The notes below the pieces were generated by a model. The model did not search any database. It was not told the origin of the DNA and worked only from the letters and a program-made list of their open reading frames with translations. Shown here in pieces: positions 38,120 through 45,861 of a stretch of DNA of 64,000 nt. The position numbers were made by a program, and so were the translations under genes. Numbering within the stretch: the stretch's first letter is position 1; the number at the start of each line of letters is the position of its first letter. The stretch comes from Massilia sp. H6 (GTDB lineage Bacteria; Pseudomonadota; Gammaproteobacteria; Burkholderiales; Burkholderiaceae_D), in the NCBI RefSeq assembly GCF_024802625.1, contig NZ_CP103371.1, positions 2,604,001 through 2,668,000 on the forward strand, given 5' to 3'.

Positions 38120-38318
38120 GGGGCCTGACAAAATACGGTTGGTTCGAATCCAACGCAGATTTGTCAATTCTACACGCCGCCCCGGCGCGGTTTCCATGGG
38201 CTGTGCTGCGAGCAGCGCTGTGGACCAGATCGCAAGCGCTGTCGATCAAGACCCAACCCGTGGTCTCGCCACCTTCCGATTCCTCAAGCGCACTTGGAAA
38301 GGATAGGCGGTCGTTGCT

Positions 38319-38513
38319 TTAGTCTTTGCCGGAAAACGCATTCGAGTCGGTCATGGCGTTGAGGCGCCATGGCCTGTCCCTGACCGAGTCGCCCTTGTCG
38401 AATGCCCCTATGGTGTCACCGACGCGAGCTGGAACGGCAGTCGCGTTCTCCACCACCGAATCGGGTAATTCTTCCTGTTCATGGATGCAAACGGCTGAAG
38501 GTGGGTTGACCAT
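38319..38513 (-). CDS. Small hypothetical protein, last gene of an unknown operon
   Basis: The 64-residue product is hydrophilic with no membrane segment or known motif. The ATG is preceded by GGAGCCGAGAAC, and the gene starts 39 bp after the stop of the larger unknown gene on the same strand. That spacing and the ribosome site are the main support; the coding case is moderate. Confidence 0.5.
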   Translation of the reverse strand: MVNPPSAVCIHEQEELPDSVVENATAVPARVGDTIGAFDKGDSVRDRPWRLNAMTDSNAFSGKD

Positions 38514-38552
38514 GTTCTCGGCTCCGATGGATGTATGGTGAATAACCAATTT

Positions 38553-39395
38553 TTAGAAAGGAATGTGGTTTCCATCCCTGTTATCGCGGCTGCCCTTGCC
38601 TGCGCCGGAATTAGGCATTCTTGTATTCCCGCCTGCTTCACTGGCCGGCAACACCGTGCGCAATCGAAAACGGGCCGGCGACACTTCTCGCATCGGAACG
38701 ACGCGCCGAGACAGGAACACATGAGCGCGCCGGTCGTCGGCAATATTCACGTCGGCATGGTGGTCGAACTCTACCTCGCCAGCCAGGTCGACAATACCGG
38801 ATTGCACCTCGGCGACCCCCTGCAAGCGTTCTTTACTGTGCGTGCTGGCAGCGTCGAAGTGGACATGGAACTGGCGCTGATTCGACTCTGCAGCGTCGAG
38901 CAAGCCAAACGACACCGCGACCTGCAATACCATGGCTGGCACCGGTGCCCACGCCACCGAGCTTTTTCCAAGGATGTGCTCGAAGTCGGCGTGGTCGCGA
39001 TCCTTGAAGGCCGAAGCCGGCACGCACGGGGTGGCATGCAGCAGCTGGCGGCCAGCGTCATCCGCAACTGCATCGGCGGTATCGAGAAACAGCAGCTTTC
39101 CGCGCGGCCAGGGCGGCGCGGTGTACTCGAAAAAGTGTGGGTCAGTAAAAAACACCTGGAACGCCATCCGCAGCGGTGCACCGGACTCGGCGATGTGCAA
39201 CCTAAGGCGATTAACTGCCTGTTCGTCGCCATAGGCGGCAATCCCGTCTTGCTGCGCCCGCAACAACAAACCAGCCCGGCGCAGCATGTCGTGGCAGGCC
39301 GGAACCGGCACAATGCGCAAGGCGCGCAAAACGCCATCGGCAAAAAACGCATGGCCAAACGAGATGCGGAAGATTAACTCATACGACGACGGCAT
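38553..39395 (-). CDS. Uncharacterised protein, possibly of a family found near contractile-tail genes
   Basis: The 280-residue soluble protein is strand-rich. It begins Y-E-L-I-F-R-I-S-F-G-H-A-F-F and carries M-A-F-Q-V-F-F-T-D-P-H-F-F-E-Y-T near residue 105, then F-H-V-H-F-D-A-A-S-T-H near 190, where relatives as I recall them read F-x-A-R-S-T-x-W-K-Y-Y. From memory this family occurs beside phage-tail-sheath-like (extracellular contractile injection) genes in several phyla, but I cannot verify that and no sheath gene is present here. ATG 39395 follows GGGAGAG. Confidence 0.65.
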   Translation of the reverse strand: MPSSYELIFRISFGHAFFADGVLRALRIVPVPACHDMLRRAGLLLRAQQDGIAAYGDEQAVNRLRLHIAESGAPLRMAFQVFFTDPHFFEYTAPPWPRGKLLFLDTADAVADDAGRQLLHATPCVPASAFKDRDHADFEHILGKSSVAWAPVPAMVLQVAVSFGLLDAAESNQRQFHVHFDAASTHSKERLQGVAEVQSGIVDLAGEVEFDHHADVNIADDRRAHVFLSRRVVPMREVSPARFRLRTVLPASEAGGNTRMPNSGAGKGSRDNRDGNHIPF

Positions 39396-39396
39396 T

Positions 39397-39768
39397 TCAC
39401 TCTCCCTGCGCATAACGAGCCACGACAATTGGTGTAGGTATGACGGTGCAGTTTCCATGCAACCGATGTGAAATCGATCGAAAATACTCGCAGACAGACA
39501 TATTCCAGAAATTAAATGATTCGCGCCACCTGATATTTTTTATCACGGCTTTCTTTTTATCGCTTCCCATGGATTTATCGAGATAAAGCATTCTTTCGAA
39601 TATCCGATACTGATGGGGAAAGGCAATTACGCGCGTCACGCATGCGATAGAATCAGGATAAATTGCGCCCGCGCGCGGATAACCAGCTGACCCCCGATCA
39701 ATTCTCCATACTGGAAAATAATTGCGCCAGAGACGACATATTAAACTTTTCAGAAATAGCGTCAACAT
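39397..39768 (-). CDS. Possible small gene leading the unknown operon
   Basis: A 123-codon frame stays open through AT-rich DNA where stops should be frequent, and its TGA is one base from the ATG of the next gene (TGAAATG), as in coupled genes. The protein is basic with no recognised motif (P-H-Q-Y-R-I-F-E-R-M in the middle). The start is uncertain; ATG codons at residues 60 and 68 are alternatives. It could still be chance. Confidence 0.35.
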   Translation of the reverse strand: MLTLFLKSLICRLWRNYFPVWRIDRGSAGYPRAGAIYPDSIACVTRVIAFPHQYRIFERMLYLDKSMGSDKKKAVIKNIRWRESFNFWNMSVCEYFRSISHRLHGNCTVIPTPIVVARYAQGE

Positions 39769-39929
39769 ATTATTGCAACTATTTTTTAACGTGTAAAATG
39801 ACGTGTAAAGTAACTGATATTTTACATGGACATAATAATAATGAATGCACTGCGATAAACACGTTTTAATTCGATACCGATTGTGTGATCACGGCTGGCG
39901 GGATGCCCCCTCGGCTTTGCACTGCCAAT
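39769..39929. other. AT-rich intergenic stretch
   Basis: Together with the doubtful gene to its left this makes about 590 bases without a secure gene between the unknown operon and the YcaO gene. The section is clearly poorer in G and C than its surroundings and probably holds the promoter of the unknown minus-strand operon. I see no defined motif. Confidence 0.45.
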
Positions 39930-39956
39930 AAAAAAAGCCCCTGAAATCAGGGGCTT
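39930..39956 (-). terminator. Intrinsic terminator of the ycaO gene
   Basis: On the minus strand a 10-bp stem (AAGCCCCTGA with its complement, two-base loop) is followed by seven T. It lies 26 bp beyond the ycaO stop codon. Confidence 0.9.
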
Positions 39957-39982
39957 CGCATGCTGGTTTTTTTGGGCTGGCC

Positions 39983-42187
39983 TTAACTGCCTGCGAGCGC
40001 GGCCTGGGCGCGCGCCCGGTGCAGTTTCTTGTAGCTGTCGACCAAACGATGATGGCGCTCCAGACCCTCGAGTTGCATGCTGGTCGGGCTCAAGCCGAAG
40101 AACCGCACGCTGCCGTCGATCGAACCGAGTGCCGCATCCATTCGCGCATCGCCATACATGCGGCGGAAATTGACCACGTAGTCGTCGAGTTCCAGCTCGT
40201 CGTCGAGCGTCACTTCCAGCACGACATTCAGGGCCTGGTAAAACAGGCGCCGTTCGACCGAATTGTCGTTGTATTGCAGGAAGGCGCCGACCTGTTCATG
40301 GGCTTCTTCAAATTGCTGCAGGGCGAGGTGAACCAGGAGCTTCAACTCGAGTACCGTGAGCTGGCCCCACTCGGTATTTTCGTCGAACTCGATGCCGATC
40401 AGGGTGGCGATGTCGGAGTACTCGTCCAGTTCATTGTTATCCAGACGCTCGAGCAGCGCCTCCAGCGCGGCGTCGTCCAGACGATGCAGGTTCAGGATAT
40501 CTTCGCGGAACAGCAGCGACTTGTTGGTGTTGTCCCAGACCAGGTCTTCGACGGGATAGACTTCCGAGTAACCGGGCACCAGGATGCGGCAGGCCACGGT
40601 GCCCAGCTGTTCGTACACGGCGATGTAGACCTCCTTGCCCATTTGCTCGAGGATCCCAAGCAGGGTCGCGGCTTCCGCGGCATTGGCATGTTCGCCCTGC
40701 TCCGTGAAATCCCACTCGACAAAATCGGTATCGGCTTTTGCGCTGAAAAAGCGCCATGACACCACACCGCTCGAATCGATGAAATGCTCGACGAAGTTAT
40801 TTGGCTCGGTCACCGCGTGGCTGGCAAAAGTCGGCTGCGGCAAGTCGTTCAGTCCCTCGAAACTGCGCCCCTGCAGCAGTTCGGTCAGGCTGCGTTCCAG
40901 TGCCACCTCGAAGCTCGGGTGCGCACCGAAAGAAGCGAAGACACCGCCCGTTTTCGGGTTCATCAAGGTCACGCACATGACCGGATAAGTGCCCCCGAGC
41001 GAGGCGTCCTTGACCAGCACCGGGAAGCCCTGCTCTTCCAGCGCCGCGATGCCGGCCAGGATGCCCGGGTATTTTGCCAGCACCTCGACCGGAACGTCTG
41101 GCAAGGCCATTTCGCTCTCGATGATTTCGCGCTTGACCGCGCGCTCGAAAATCTCAGACAGGCATTGCACCTGCGCCTCAGCCAGCGTGTTTCCGGCGCT
41201 CATGCCGTTGCTGGCATAAAGGTTTTCGACCAGGTTGGACGGAAAATACACGGTCTGGCCGTCGGACTGGCGCACGAAAGGCAGCGCCACGATACCGCGC
41301 TCGGCATTGCCCGAATTGGTGTCGACCAAATGCGAGCCGCGCAATTCACCATCGGGATCGTAGACGTCACGAGAATAGTCGTCGAGGATTCCGGCGGGCA
41401 GCGCGTCGTTCTTGCCTGGCTTGAACCAGCGTTCGTTCGGGTAATGAACGAAATCGGCCCTGGCGATATCCTCGCCCCAGAACGCGCCGGCGTAGAAGTG
41501 ATTGCAGTTCAGGCGTTCGATATACTCGCCCAGGGCCGAGGCCAGCGCGCTTTCCTTGGTGGCACCCTTGCCATTGGTAAAGCACATCGGCGAATGCGCG
41601 TCGCGAATGTGCAGCGACCAGACATTTGGCACGATATTGCGCCACGACGCGATCTCGATCTTGATCCCGAGGCTGGCGAGCTTGCCCGACATGTTGGCGA
41701 TGGTCTGCTCCAGCGGCAAATCCTTGCCGACGATATACGTGCTCGAGTCCGCATTCGGCTGCATGGTCAGCAACGCCTGGGCATCCGCATCCAGGTTGGC
41801 GACTTCCTCGATCACGAACTCGGGCCCTGCCTGCACAACCTTCTTGACCGTGCAGCGCTCGATCGAGCGCAGGATACCCTGGCGGTCCTTGTCCGAGATA
41901 TCGGCCGGCAGCTCGACCTGAATCTTGAAGATCTGCTGGTAACGGTTTTCCGGGTCGACGATATTATTCTGCGACAGGCGGATATTCTCGGTGGGGATAT
42001 TGCGGGTATCGCAGTAAAGCTTGACGAAATAGGCGGCGCACAATGCCGACGAGGCCAGGAAATAGTCGAAAGGACCAGGCGCCGAGCCATCTCCCTTGTA
42101 GCGGATCGGCTGGTCGGCGATCACCGTGAAATCGTCGAACTTGGCTTCAAGGCGCAGCTTGTCCAGAAAATTGACTTTAATTTCCAT
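39983..42187 (-). CDS. ycaO: OsmC domain/YcaO domain fusion protein
   Basis: The 734-residue protein joins an N-terminal OsmC-like domain (about 1-145, with P-G-P-F-D-Y-F-L-A-S-S-A-L-C-A near residues 37-51) to a YcaO domain with a TPR-like C-terminal extension (about 150-734). The YcaO ATP-binding acidic pattern shows in A-L-G-E-Y-I-E-R-L and C-L-S-E-I-F-E-R-A. YcaO enzymes activate amide backbones with ATP; E. coli YcaO has been linked to RimO-dependent methylthiolation of ribosomal protein S12. OsmC domains usually carry peroxidatic cysteines; here Cys50 and Cys59 are near that region. There is no RiPP precursor or partner nearby, so a housekeeping role is more likely. Confidence 0.92.
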   Translation of the reverse strand: MEIKVNFLDKLRLEAKFDDFTVIADQPIRYKGDGSAPGPFDYFLASSALCAAYFVKLYCDTRNIPTENIRLSQNNIVDPENRYQQIFKIQVELPADISDKDRQGILRSIERCTVKKVVQAGPEFVIEEVANLDADAQALLTMQPNADSSTYIVGKDLPLEQTIANMSGKLASLGIKIEIASWRNIVPNVWSLHIRDAHSPMCFTNGKGATKESALASALGEYIERLNCNHFYAGAFWGEDIARADFVHYPNERWFKPGKNDALPAGILDDYSRDVYDPDGELRGSHLVDTNSGNAERGIVALPFVRQSDGQTVYFPSNLVENLYASNGMSAGNTLAEAQVQCLSEIFERAVKREIIESEMALPDVPVEVLAKYPGILAGIAALEEQGFPVLVKDASLGGTYPVMCVTLMNPKTGGVFASFGAHPSFEVALERSLTELLQGRSFEGLNDLPQPTFASHAVTEPNNFVEHFIDSSGVVSWRFFSAKADTDFVEWDFTEQGEHANAAEAATLLGILEQMGKEVYIAVYEQLGTVACRILVPGYSEVYPVEDLVWDNTNKSLLFREDILNLHRLDDAALEALLERLDNNELDEYSDIATLIGIEFDENTEWGQLTVLELKLLVHLALQQFEEAHEQVGAFLQYNDNSVERRLFYQALNVVLEVTLDDELELDDYVVNFRRMYGDARMDAALGSIDGSVRFFGLSPTSMQLEGLERHHRLVDSYKKLHRARAQAALAGS

Positions 42188-42260
42188 AATAAAATTCCAA
42201 ATTGGTGCTGAAGGGGTGTGCGCCGATTATCCGGCATGTGCGGCGAAGGAACATCGGTCC

Positions 42261-42287
42261 AAAAAAATACAGCCCTGAACAGGGCTG
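42261..42287 (-). terminator. Intrinsic terminator downstream of aceA
   Basis: On the minus strand CAGCCCTG and CAGGGCTG form an 8-bp stem followed by a run of seven T after TA. It lies about 170 bp beyond the aceA stop. Confidence 0.75.
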
Positions 42288-42460
42288 GGTATGACTGCTG
42301 AGCTTGAGCTCTACGGGGAATGCGAATGCGCTTATTTTACCATGGACGGCATGGACCGCGTCGCTGGTGCAGGGCTTGACCATGGCATTGCGCCACTGGC
42401 CCGACCCGCTTGAGCGTGTACCAATTGATCCACGCTGGCGGGTGCGGGCGGCGGCTTGAA

Positions 42461-44041
42461 TCAGAACTGATTCATGGTGTTGTGCTTGCCGGAGGCCTTC
42501 AAGGCGGCGTCGCCGCTGAAGTACTCTTTGTGATCGTCGCCCAGGTCGGAACCCGACATGTTCTGGTGCTTGACGCAGGCGATGCCCTGGCGGATTTCCT
42601 TGCGCTGCACGCCGGCCACGTAGCCCAGCATGCCCTGCTCGCCAAAGTACTCCTTGGCCAGGTTGTCCGTCGACAGTGCCGCGGTATGGTAGGTCGGCAG
42701 CGTGATCAGGTGGTGGAAGATGCCCGCCTCACGCGCGGCGTCGGCCTGGAAGGTGCGGATGCGCTCGTCGGCTTCACGTGCCAGTTCGGTCTCGTCGTAT
42801 TCGGCACTCATCAGTTGTGCGCGCTCGTAAGCCGACACATCGGCGCCCTTGGCCTTCATGGCGTCGTAGACCTGCTGGCGGAAGTTCAGGGTCCAGTTGA
42901 ATGACGGGCTGTTGTTGTAGACCAGCTTGGCGTTCGGGATGACCTTGCGGATTTCCTGCACCATGCCGCCGATCTGGGCGATATGCGGCTTCTCGGTTTC
43001 GATCCACAGCAAGTCTGCGCCGTTCTGCAGCGAGGTGATGCAGTCGAGCACGCAGCGCGCTTCGCCCGTGCCTTCACGGAACTGGAACAGGTTGCTCGGC
43101 AGGCGCTTGGGGCGCAACAGTTTGCCGTCGCGCTTGATGACCACGTCGCCGTTGGCCATGGCGTCGAGCGAGACTTCGTCGGCGTCGAGGAAACTGTTGT
43201 ACTGGTCGCCCAGGTCGCCCGGTTCGCGGGTAAAGGCAATTTGCTTGGTCAGACCGGCGCCGAGCGAGTCGGTGCGCGCCACGATGATGCCGTCATCCAC
43301 GCCCAGCTCAAGGAAGGCATAGCGCACGGCCCGGATCTTGGCCAGGAAATCTTCATGCGGGACCGTGACCTTGCCGTCCTGGTGGCCGCACTGCTTCTCG
43401 TCCGACACCTGGTTTTCAATCTGGATGCAGCAGGCACCGGCTTCGATCATTTGCTTGGCCATCAGGTAGGTCGCTTCGGCATTACCGAAACCGGCATCGA
43501 TGTCGGCGATGATCGGCACCACATGGGTCACGAAATTGTCGATCTTGTCCTGGACCGCGGCACGCTCGGCGCCTTCGGCACTGTCGAGCTGGCGGAACAG
43601 GCCGCCGAGTTCGCGCGCATCGGCCTGACGCAGGAAGGTGTACAGCTCCTTGATCAGGGCCGCCACGGCGGTCTTTTCGTGCATCGACTGGTCTGGCAGT
43701 GGACCGAATTCCGAACGCAGGGCGGCGATCATCCAGCCCGACAGATACAGGTAGCGGCGATCGGTGCTGTTGAAGTGCTTTTTAATCGAGATCATTTTTT
43801 GCTGGCCAATGAAGCCATGCCAGCATCCCAGCGACTGGGTGTACTTGGACGGATCGGCGTCGTAGTTGGCCATGTCGCGGCGCATGATGCCAGCCGTGTA
43901 GCGGGCAATGTCGAGGCCGGTCTGGAAGCGGTTTTGCGCGCGCATGCGGGCAGCGGACTCGGGATTAATGGCATCCCAGCCCTGGCCGTTCTGCTGCTTC
44001 AGGCCGCTGATGGACTGGATATCGTTCTGGTATTGGGACAT
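42461..44041 (-). CDS. aceA: Isocitrate lyase
   Basis: AceA cleaves isocitrate to glyoxylate and succinate, the first step of the glyoxylate shunt used on acetate and fatty acids. At 526 residues this is the long form seen in Pseudomonas aeruginosa and many betaproteobacteria. The catalytic cysteine loop reads K-Q-C-G-H at 216-220 (K-K-C-G-H in E. coli) with Cys218, and I-A-D-I-D-A-G-F-G near 178-186 carries metal ligands. The gene is alone; malate synthase is not in the window. The upstream region holds an 18-bp perfect palindrome that may be its operator. Confidence 0.96.
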   Translation of the reverse strand: MSQYQNDIQSISGLKQQNGQGWDAINPESAARMRAQNRFQTGLDIARYTAGIMRRDMANYDADPSKYTQSLGCWHGFIGQQKMISIKKHFNSTDRRYLYLSGWMIAALRSEFGPLPDQSMHEKTAVAALIKELYTFLRQADARELGGLFRQLDSAEGAERAAVQDKIDNFVTHVVPIIADIDAGFGNAEATYLMAKQMIEAGACCIQIENQVSDEKQCGHQDGKVTVPHEDFLAKIRAVRYAFLELGVDDGIIVARTDSLGAGLTKQIAFTREPGDLGDQYNSFLDADEVSLDAMANGDVVIKRDGKLLRPKRLPSNLFQFREGTGEARCVLDCITSLQNGADLLWIETEKPHIAQIGGMVQEIRKVIPNAKLVYNNSPSFNWTLNFRQQVYDAMKAKGADVSAYERAQLMSAEYDETELAREADERIRTFQADAAREAGIFHHLITLPTYHTAALSTDNLAKEYFGEQGMLGYVAGVQRKEIRQGIACVKHQNMSGSDLGDDHKEYFSGDAALKASGKHNTMNQF

Positions 44042-44086
44042 GTTGACTCTCCGAAGTAAATAAATCGAAACCTGCTGCGTTCGCCA

Positions 44087-44104
44087 TTTGCCGCATGCGG
44101 CAAA
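44087..44104. promoter_or_regulatory. Perfect 18-bp palindrome upstream of aceA
   Basis: TTTGCCGCATGCGGCAAA is fully self-complementary and sits 46 bp upstream of the aceA start codon. The TTTGC...GCAAA ends resemble sites of RamB/ScfR-type regulators of acetate genes, an inference from memory. Confidence 0.6.
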
Positions 44105-44276
44105 CTGGTATCGCTTGAGAACATCATACCCCTAACTGACCCCGCACTCTTCTGTCTTATATAAGAGTTTGAAAAAATATTTTATATTTTGAATCAATCA
44201 CTTAGCACCCTCTTATCGCATCGTGAAACAATATCCTGTGCCGCGGGATCAAGGAATGCTGCACCGCCGCAGTTTT

Positions 44277-44293
44277 ATTTCACAATGTGAAAT
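44277..44293. promoter_or_regulatory. 17-bp palindrome with 8-bp arms
   Basis: ATTTCACA-A-TGTGAAAT has perfect arms around one central base. It lies 236 bp upstream of aceA and could be a dimer-binding operator for aceA or another unit. Confidence 0.4.
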
Positions 44294-44454
44294 TACATGC
44301 GGATGGGTGAAATGGTCATTCGCGTGCCCGACATCGATGAATCCACGCCGAACGATCGCCGGAGCGCAGTGCAGCCGACCTGGACGTTCAGTCGGCAGCA
44401 ACCTGGAAAGCGCCCTGCGACTCCCCCTGCGACGCGCCCCTGCGACGCGCGTCA

Positions 44455-44910
44455 TCATTCCCGCTTGGGCACTGCCTTGATGTCAACCGGCGACTCGAAC
44501 GCGATAAACAGGACACAAGGTTTGTCGCTCATGCACGCCGCAGAGTGCGGCTTGCCTGCTGGCCCGTAGGCATAGGATCCGGGTAGCAGCACTGCCATCT
44601 TCTGCCCCTCGTAGGTGACACTGAGCTTGCCTTCGACGAGCACCATGCGTTCCGGCGACGTGTGGGTATGCAGCGGTATCCTGGAGCGGCCCGGGATTCT
44701 GAGGAAGACATCGGCATTGGGCTTGGCCGGGTCACCATGCAAGACAGCCAAGGCACAGCCCTGCGGCAAAGGCGCGGGACAGGCACCCCATTCAATACCG
44801 GCATCGTTTACACGAACAACCGAGGCCTGCTCCTGGGCCAGCGCGGTTGAACTTGTGAAGAGCAGCAGGAGCAATTGCAGCGAACGGGACATGCGCGCAC
44901 GGGTATTCAT
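44455..44910 (-). CDS. Periplasmic cupin-domain protein
   Basis: The 151-residue protein has a signal peptide (M-N-T-R-A-R-M-S-R-S, leucine-rich core, cleavage after T-A-L-A). A single cupin domain follows with metal ligands in I-P-L-H-T-H-T-S-P-E-R near residue 82-92 and P-A-G-K-P-H-S-A near 120. Such small exported cupins may bind a metal and a small ligand; no reaction is known. ATG 44910 follows AAGGAGGAATTCAAC, an excellent ribosome site. Confidence 0.87.
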   Translation of the reverse strand: MNTRARMSRSLQLLLLLFTSSTALAQEQASVVRVNDAGIEWGACPAPLPQGCALAVLHGDPAKPNADVFLRIPGRSRIPLHTHTSPERMVLVEGKLSVTYEGQKMAVLLPGSYAYGPAGKPHSAACMSDKPCVLFIAFESPVDIKAVPKRE

Positions 44911-45126
44911 GTTGAATTCCTCCTTGAAAGAAAACCTTCGCATGGCGGGACGTCATCAGGAGTCGGACTGAGCTAGATACTGAAGGATAGGCCAATACGT
45001 CGGGAATGTAAGCGTTCTGACCCTGACAATACACCTCCCCAGTCTGCAATGAATGGCTCCTACCTCCCTAGGATCGTTGCCATACGAGTGGAGTTTCGAA
45101 CGAAGGGGCCAGCTGGTATTGCGTGA

Positions 45127-45861
45127 CTACTTTCGGCGAAGCCGCTGCAAACTGGACGGTAAGCTGTTAAACAGACGTACCATCATATGCAGTTGCCAAG
45201 GAAAGATACACCTTTCGGCGCGCTGCTCGATAGCGTGAACTATTCGCCTCACCGCATCGGGTTCGGAGCGCAAGAACGGCTTAGCGCGCGCGTTTCCGTG
45301 ATTAAGTTTGCGAAGTCCGGCGGTGTCGACATATCCCGGCAAAATCGTTGTCACTGCTATCCCGTAGGGCCTTAACGCTTTGCGATAGGCGTCGCAGATC
45401 CCGATTGCTGCGCGCTTGCTGGCGCTGTATAGGGAACCTCCGGGGTATTCCTCGAGCAAGCCGGCGACAGAAGCAACCGCAACCAGATGACCATGCCCTT
45501 GCCGCTGCATCAATTCGGCAGCGGTCTCGAACGCCTGGACGAGGCCTACGATATTCGTCTGCACTACTTGAAGGCCCAGACCCGACTCGGAGGCAAGATC
45601 GTTGGCATCGGCATACTGGCCCGCAGTAACGATGAGCATGTCCAGTCCGCCTTTGCCGAAATCGTGAAGCGCTCGAATCAAGGCGGCACGGTCCGCAATG
45701 TCGAACTGAAAAGTTTGTACATGGGGATCCGTGCGAAGCTCGTGGTCGTCAATCCGTGTAATGTCGCGGCTGCATAGCGCTAGTTCAGCTCCCTGCTCTG
45801 CGTAATGCCTGGCAAGCGCCAGGCCGATACCGCTGGTACCCCCGATGATCATGATCCTCAC
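45127..45861 (-). CDS. Short-chain dehydrogenase/reductase of the lipid cluster
   Basis: The 244-residue SDR has the cofactor loop G-G-T-S-G-I-G at residues 6-12, N-I-V-G in place of N-N-A-G-like stabilising positions, a serine in V-A-S-V-A-G and the catalytic Y-S-A-S-K near 150. It likely oxidises or reduces a lipid-linked hydroxyl or keto group. The start is GTG 45861, because GTGA overlaps the stop of the patatin-like gene by four bases, a sign of translational coupling; an ATG nine bases downstream is the alternative. It is the last gene of the minus-strand patatin-SDR pair. Confidence 0.88.
   Translation of the reverse strand: MRIMIIGGTSGIGLALARHYAEQGAELALCSRDITRIDDHELRTDPHVQTFQFDIADRAALIRALHDFGKGGLDMLIVTAGQYADANDLASESGLGLQVVQTNIVGLVQAFETAAELMQRQGHGHLVAVASVAGLLEEYPGGSLYSASKRAAIGICDAYRKALRPYGIAVTTILPGYVDTAGLRKLNHGNARAKPFLRSEPDAVRRIVHAIEQRAERCIFPWQLHMMVRLFNSLPSSLQRLRRK

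Larger units (their letters stand above)
44042..44454. promoter_or_regulatory. Intergenic control region of aceA
   Basis: About 410 bases without a gene, partly AT-rich (around 44150-44210). It contains the 18-bp palindrome and the 17-bp imperfect palindrome listed separately. The aceA promoter must lie here on the minus strand. I see nothing else of note. Confidence 0.5.

Noticed and set aside
39663..39869. 68-codon plus-strand gene in the AT-rich gap
   Set aside because: No ribosome site and no motif; it overlaps the slightly better supported minus-strand frame.
40784..42211. 475-codon plus-strand frame across ycaO
   Set aside because: Antisense shadow of the OsmC-YcaO gene with no recognisable features.
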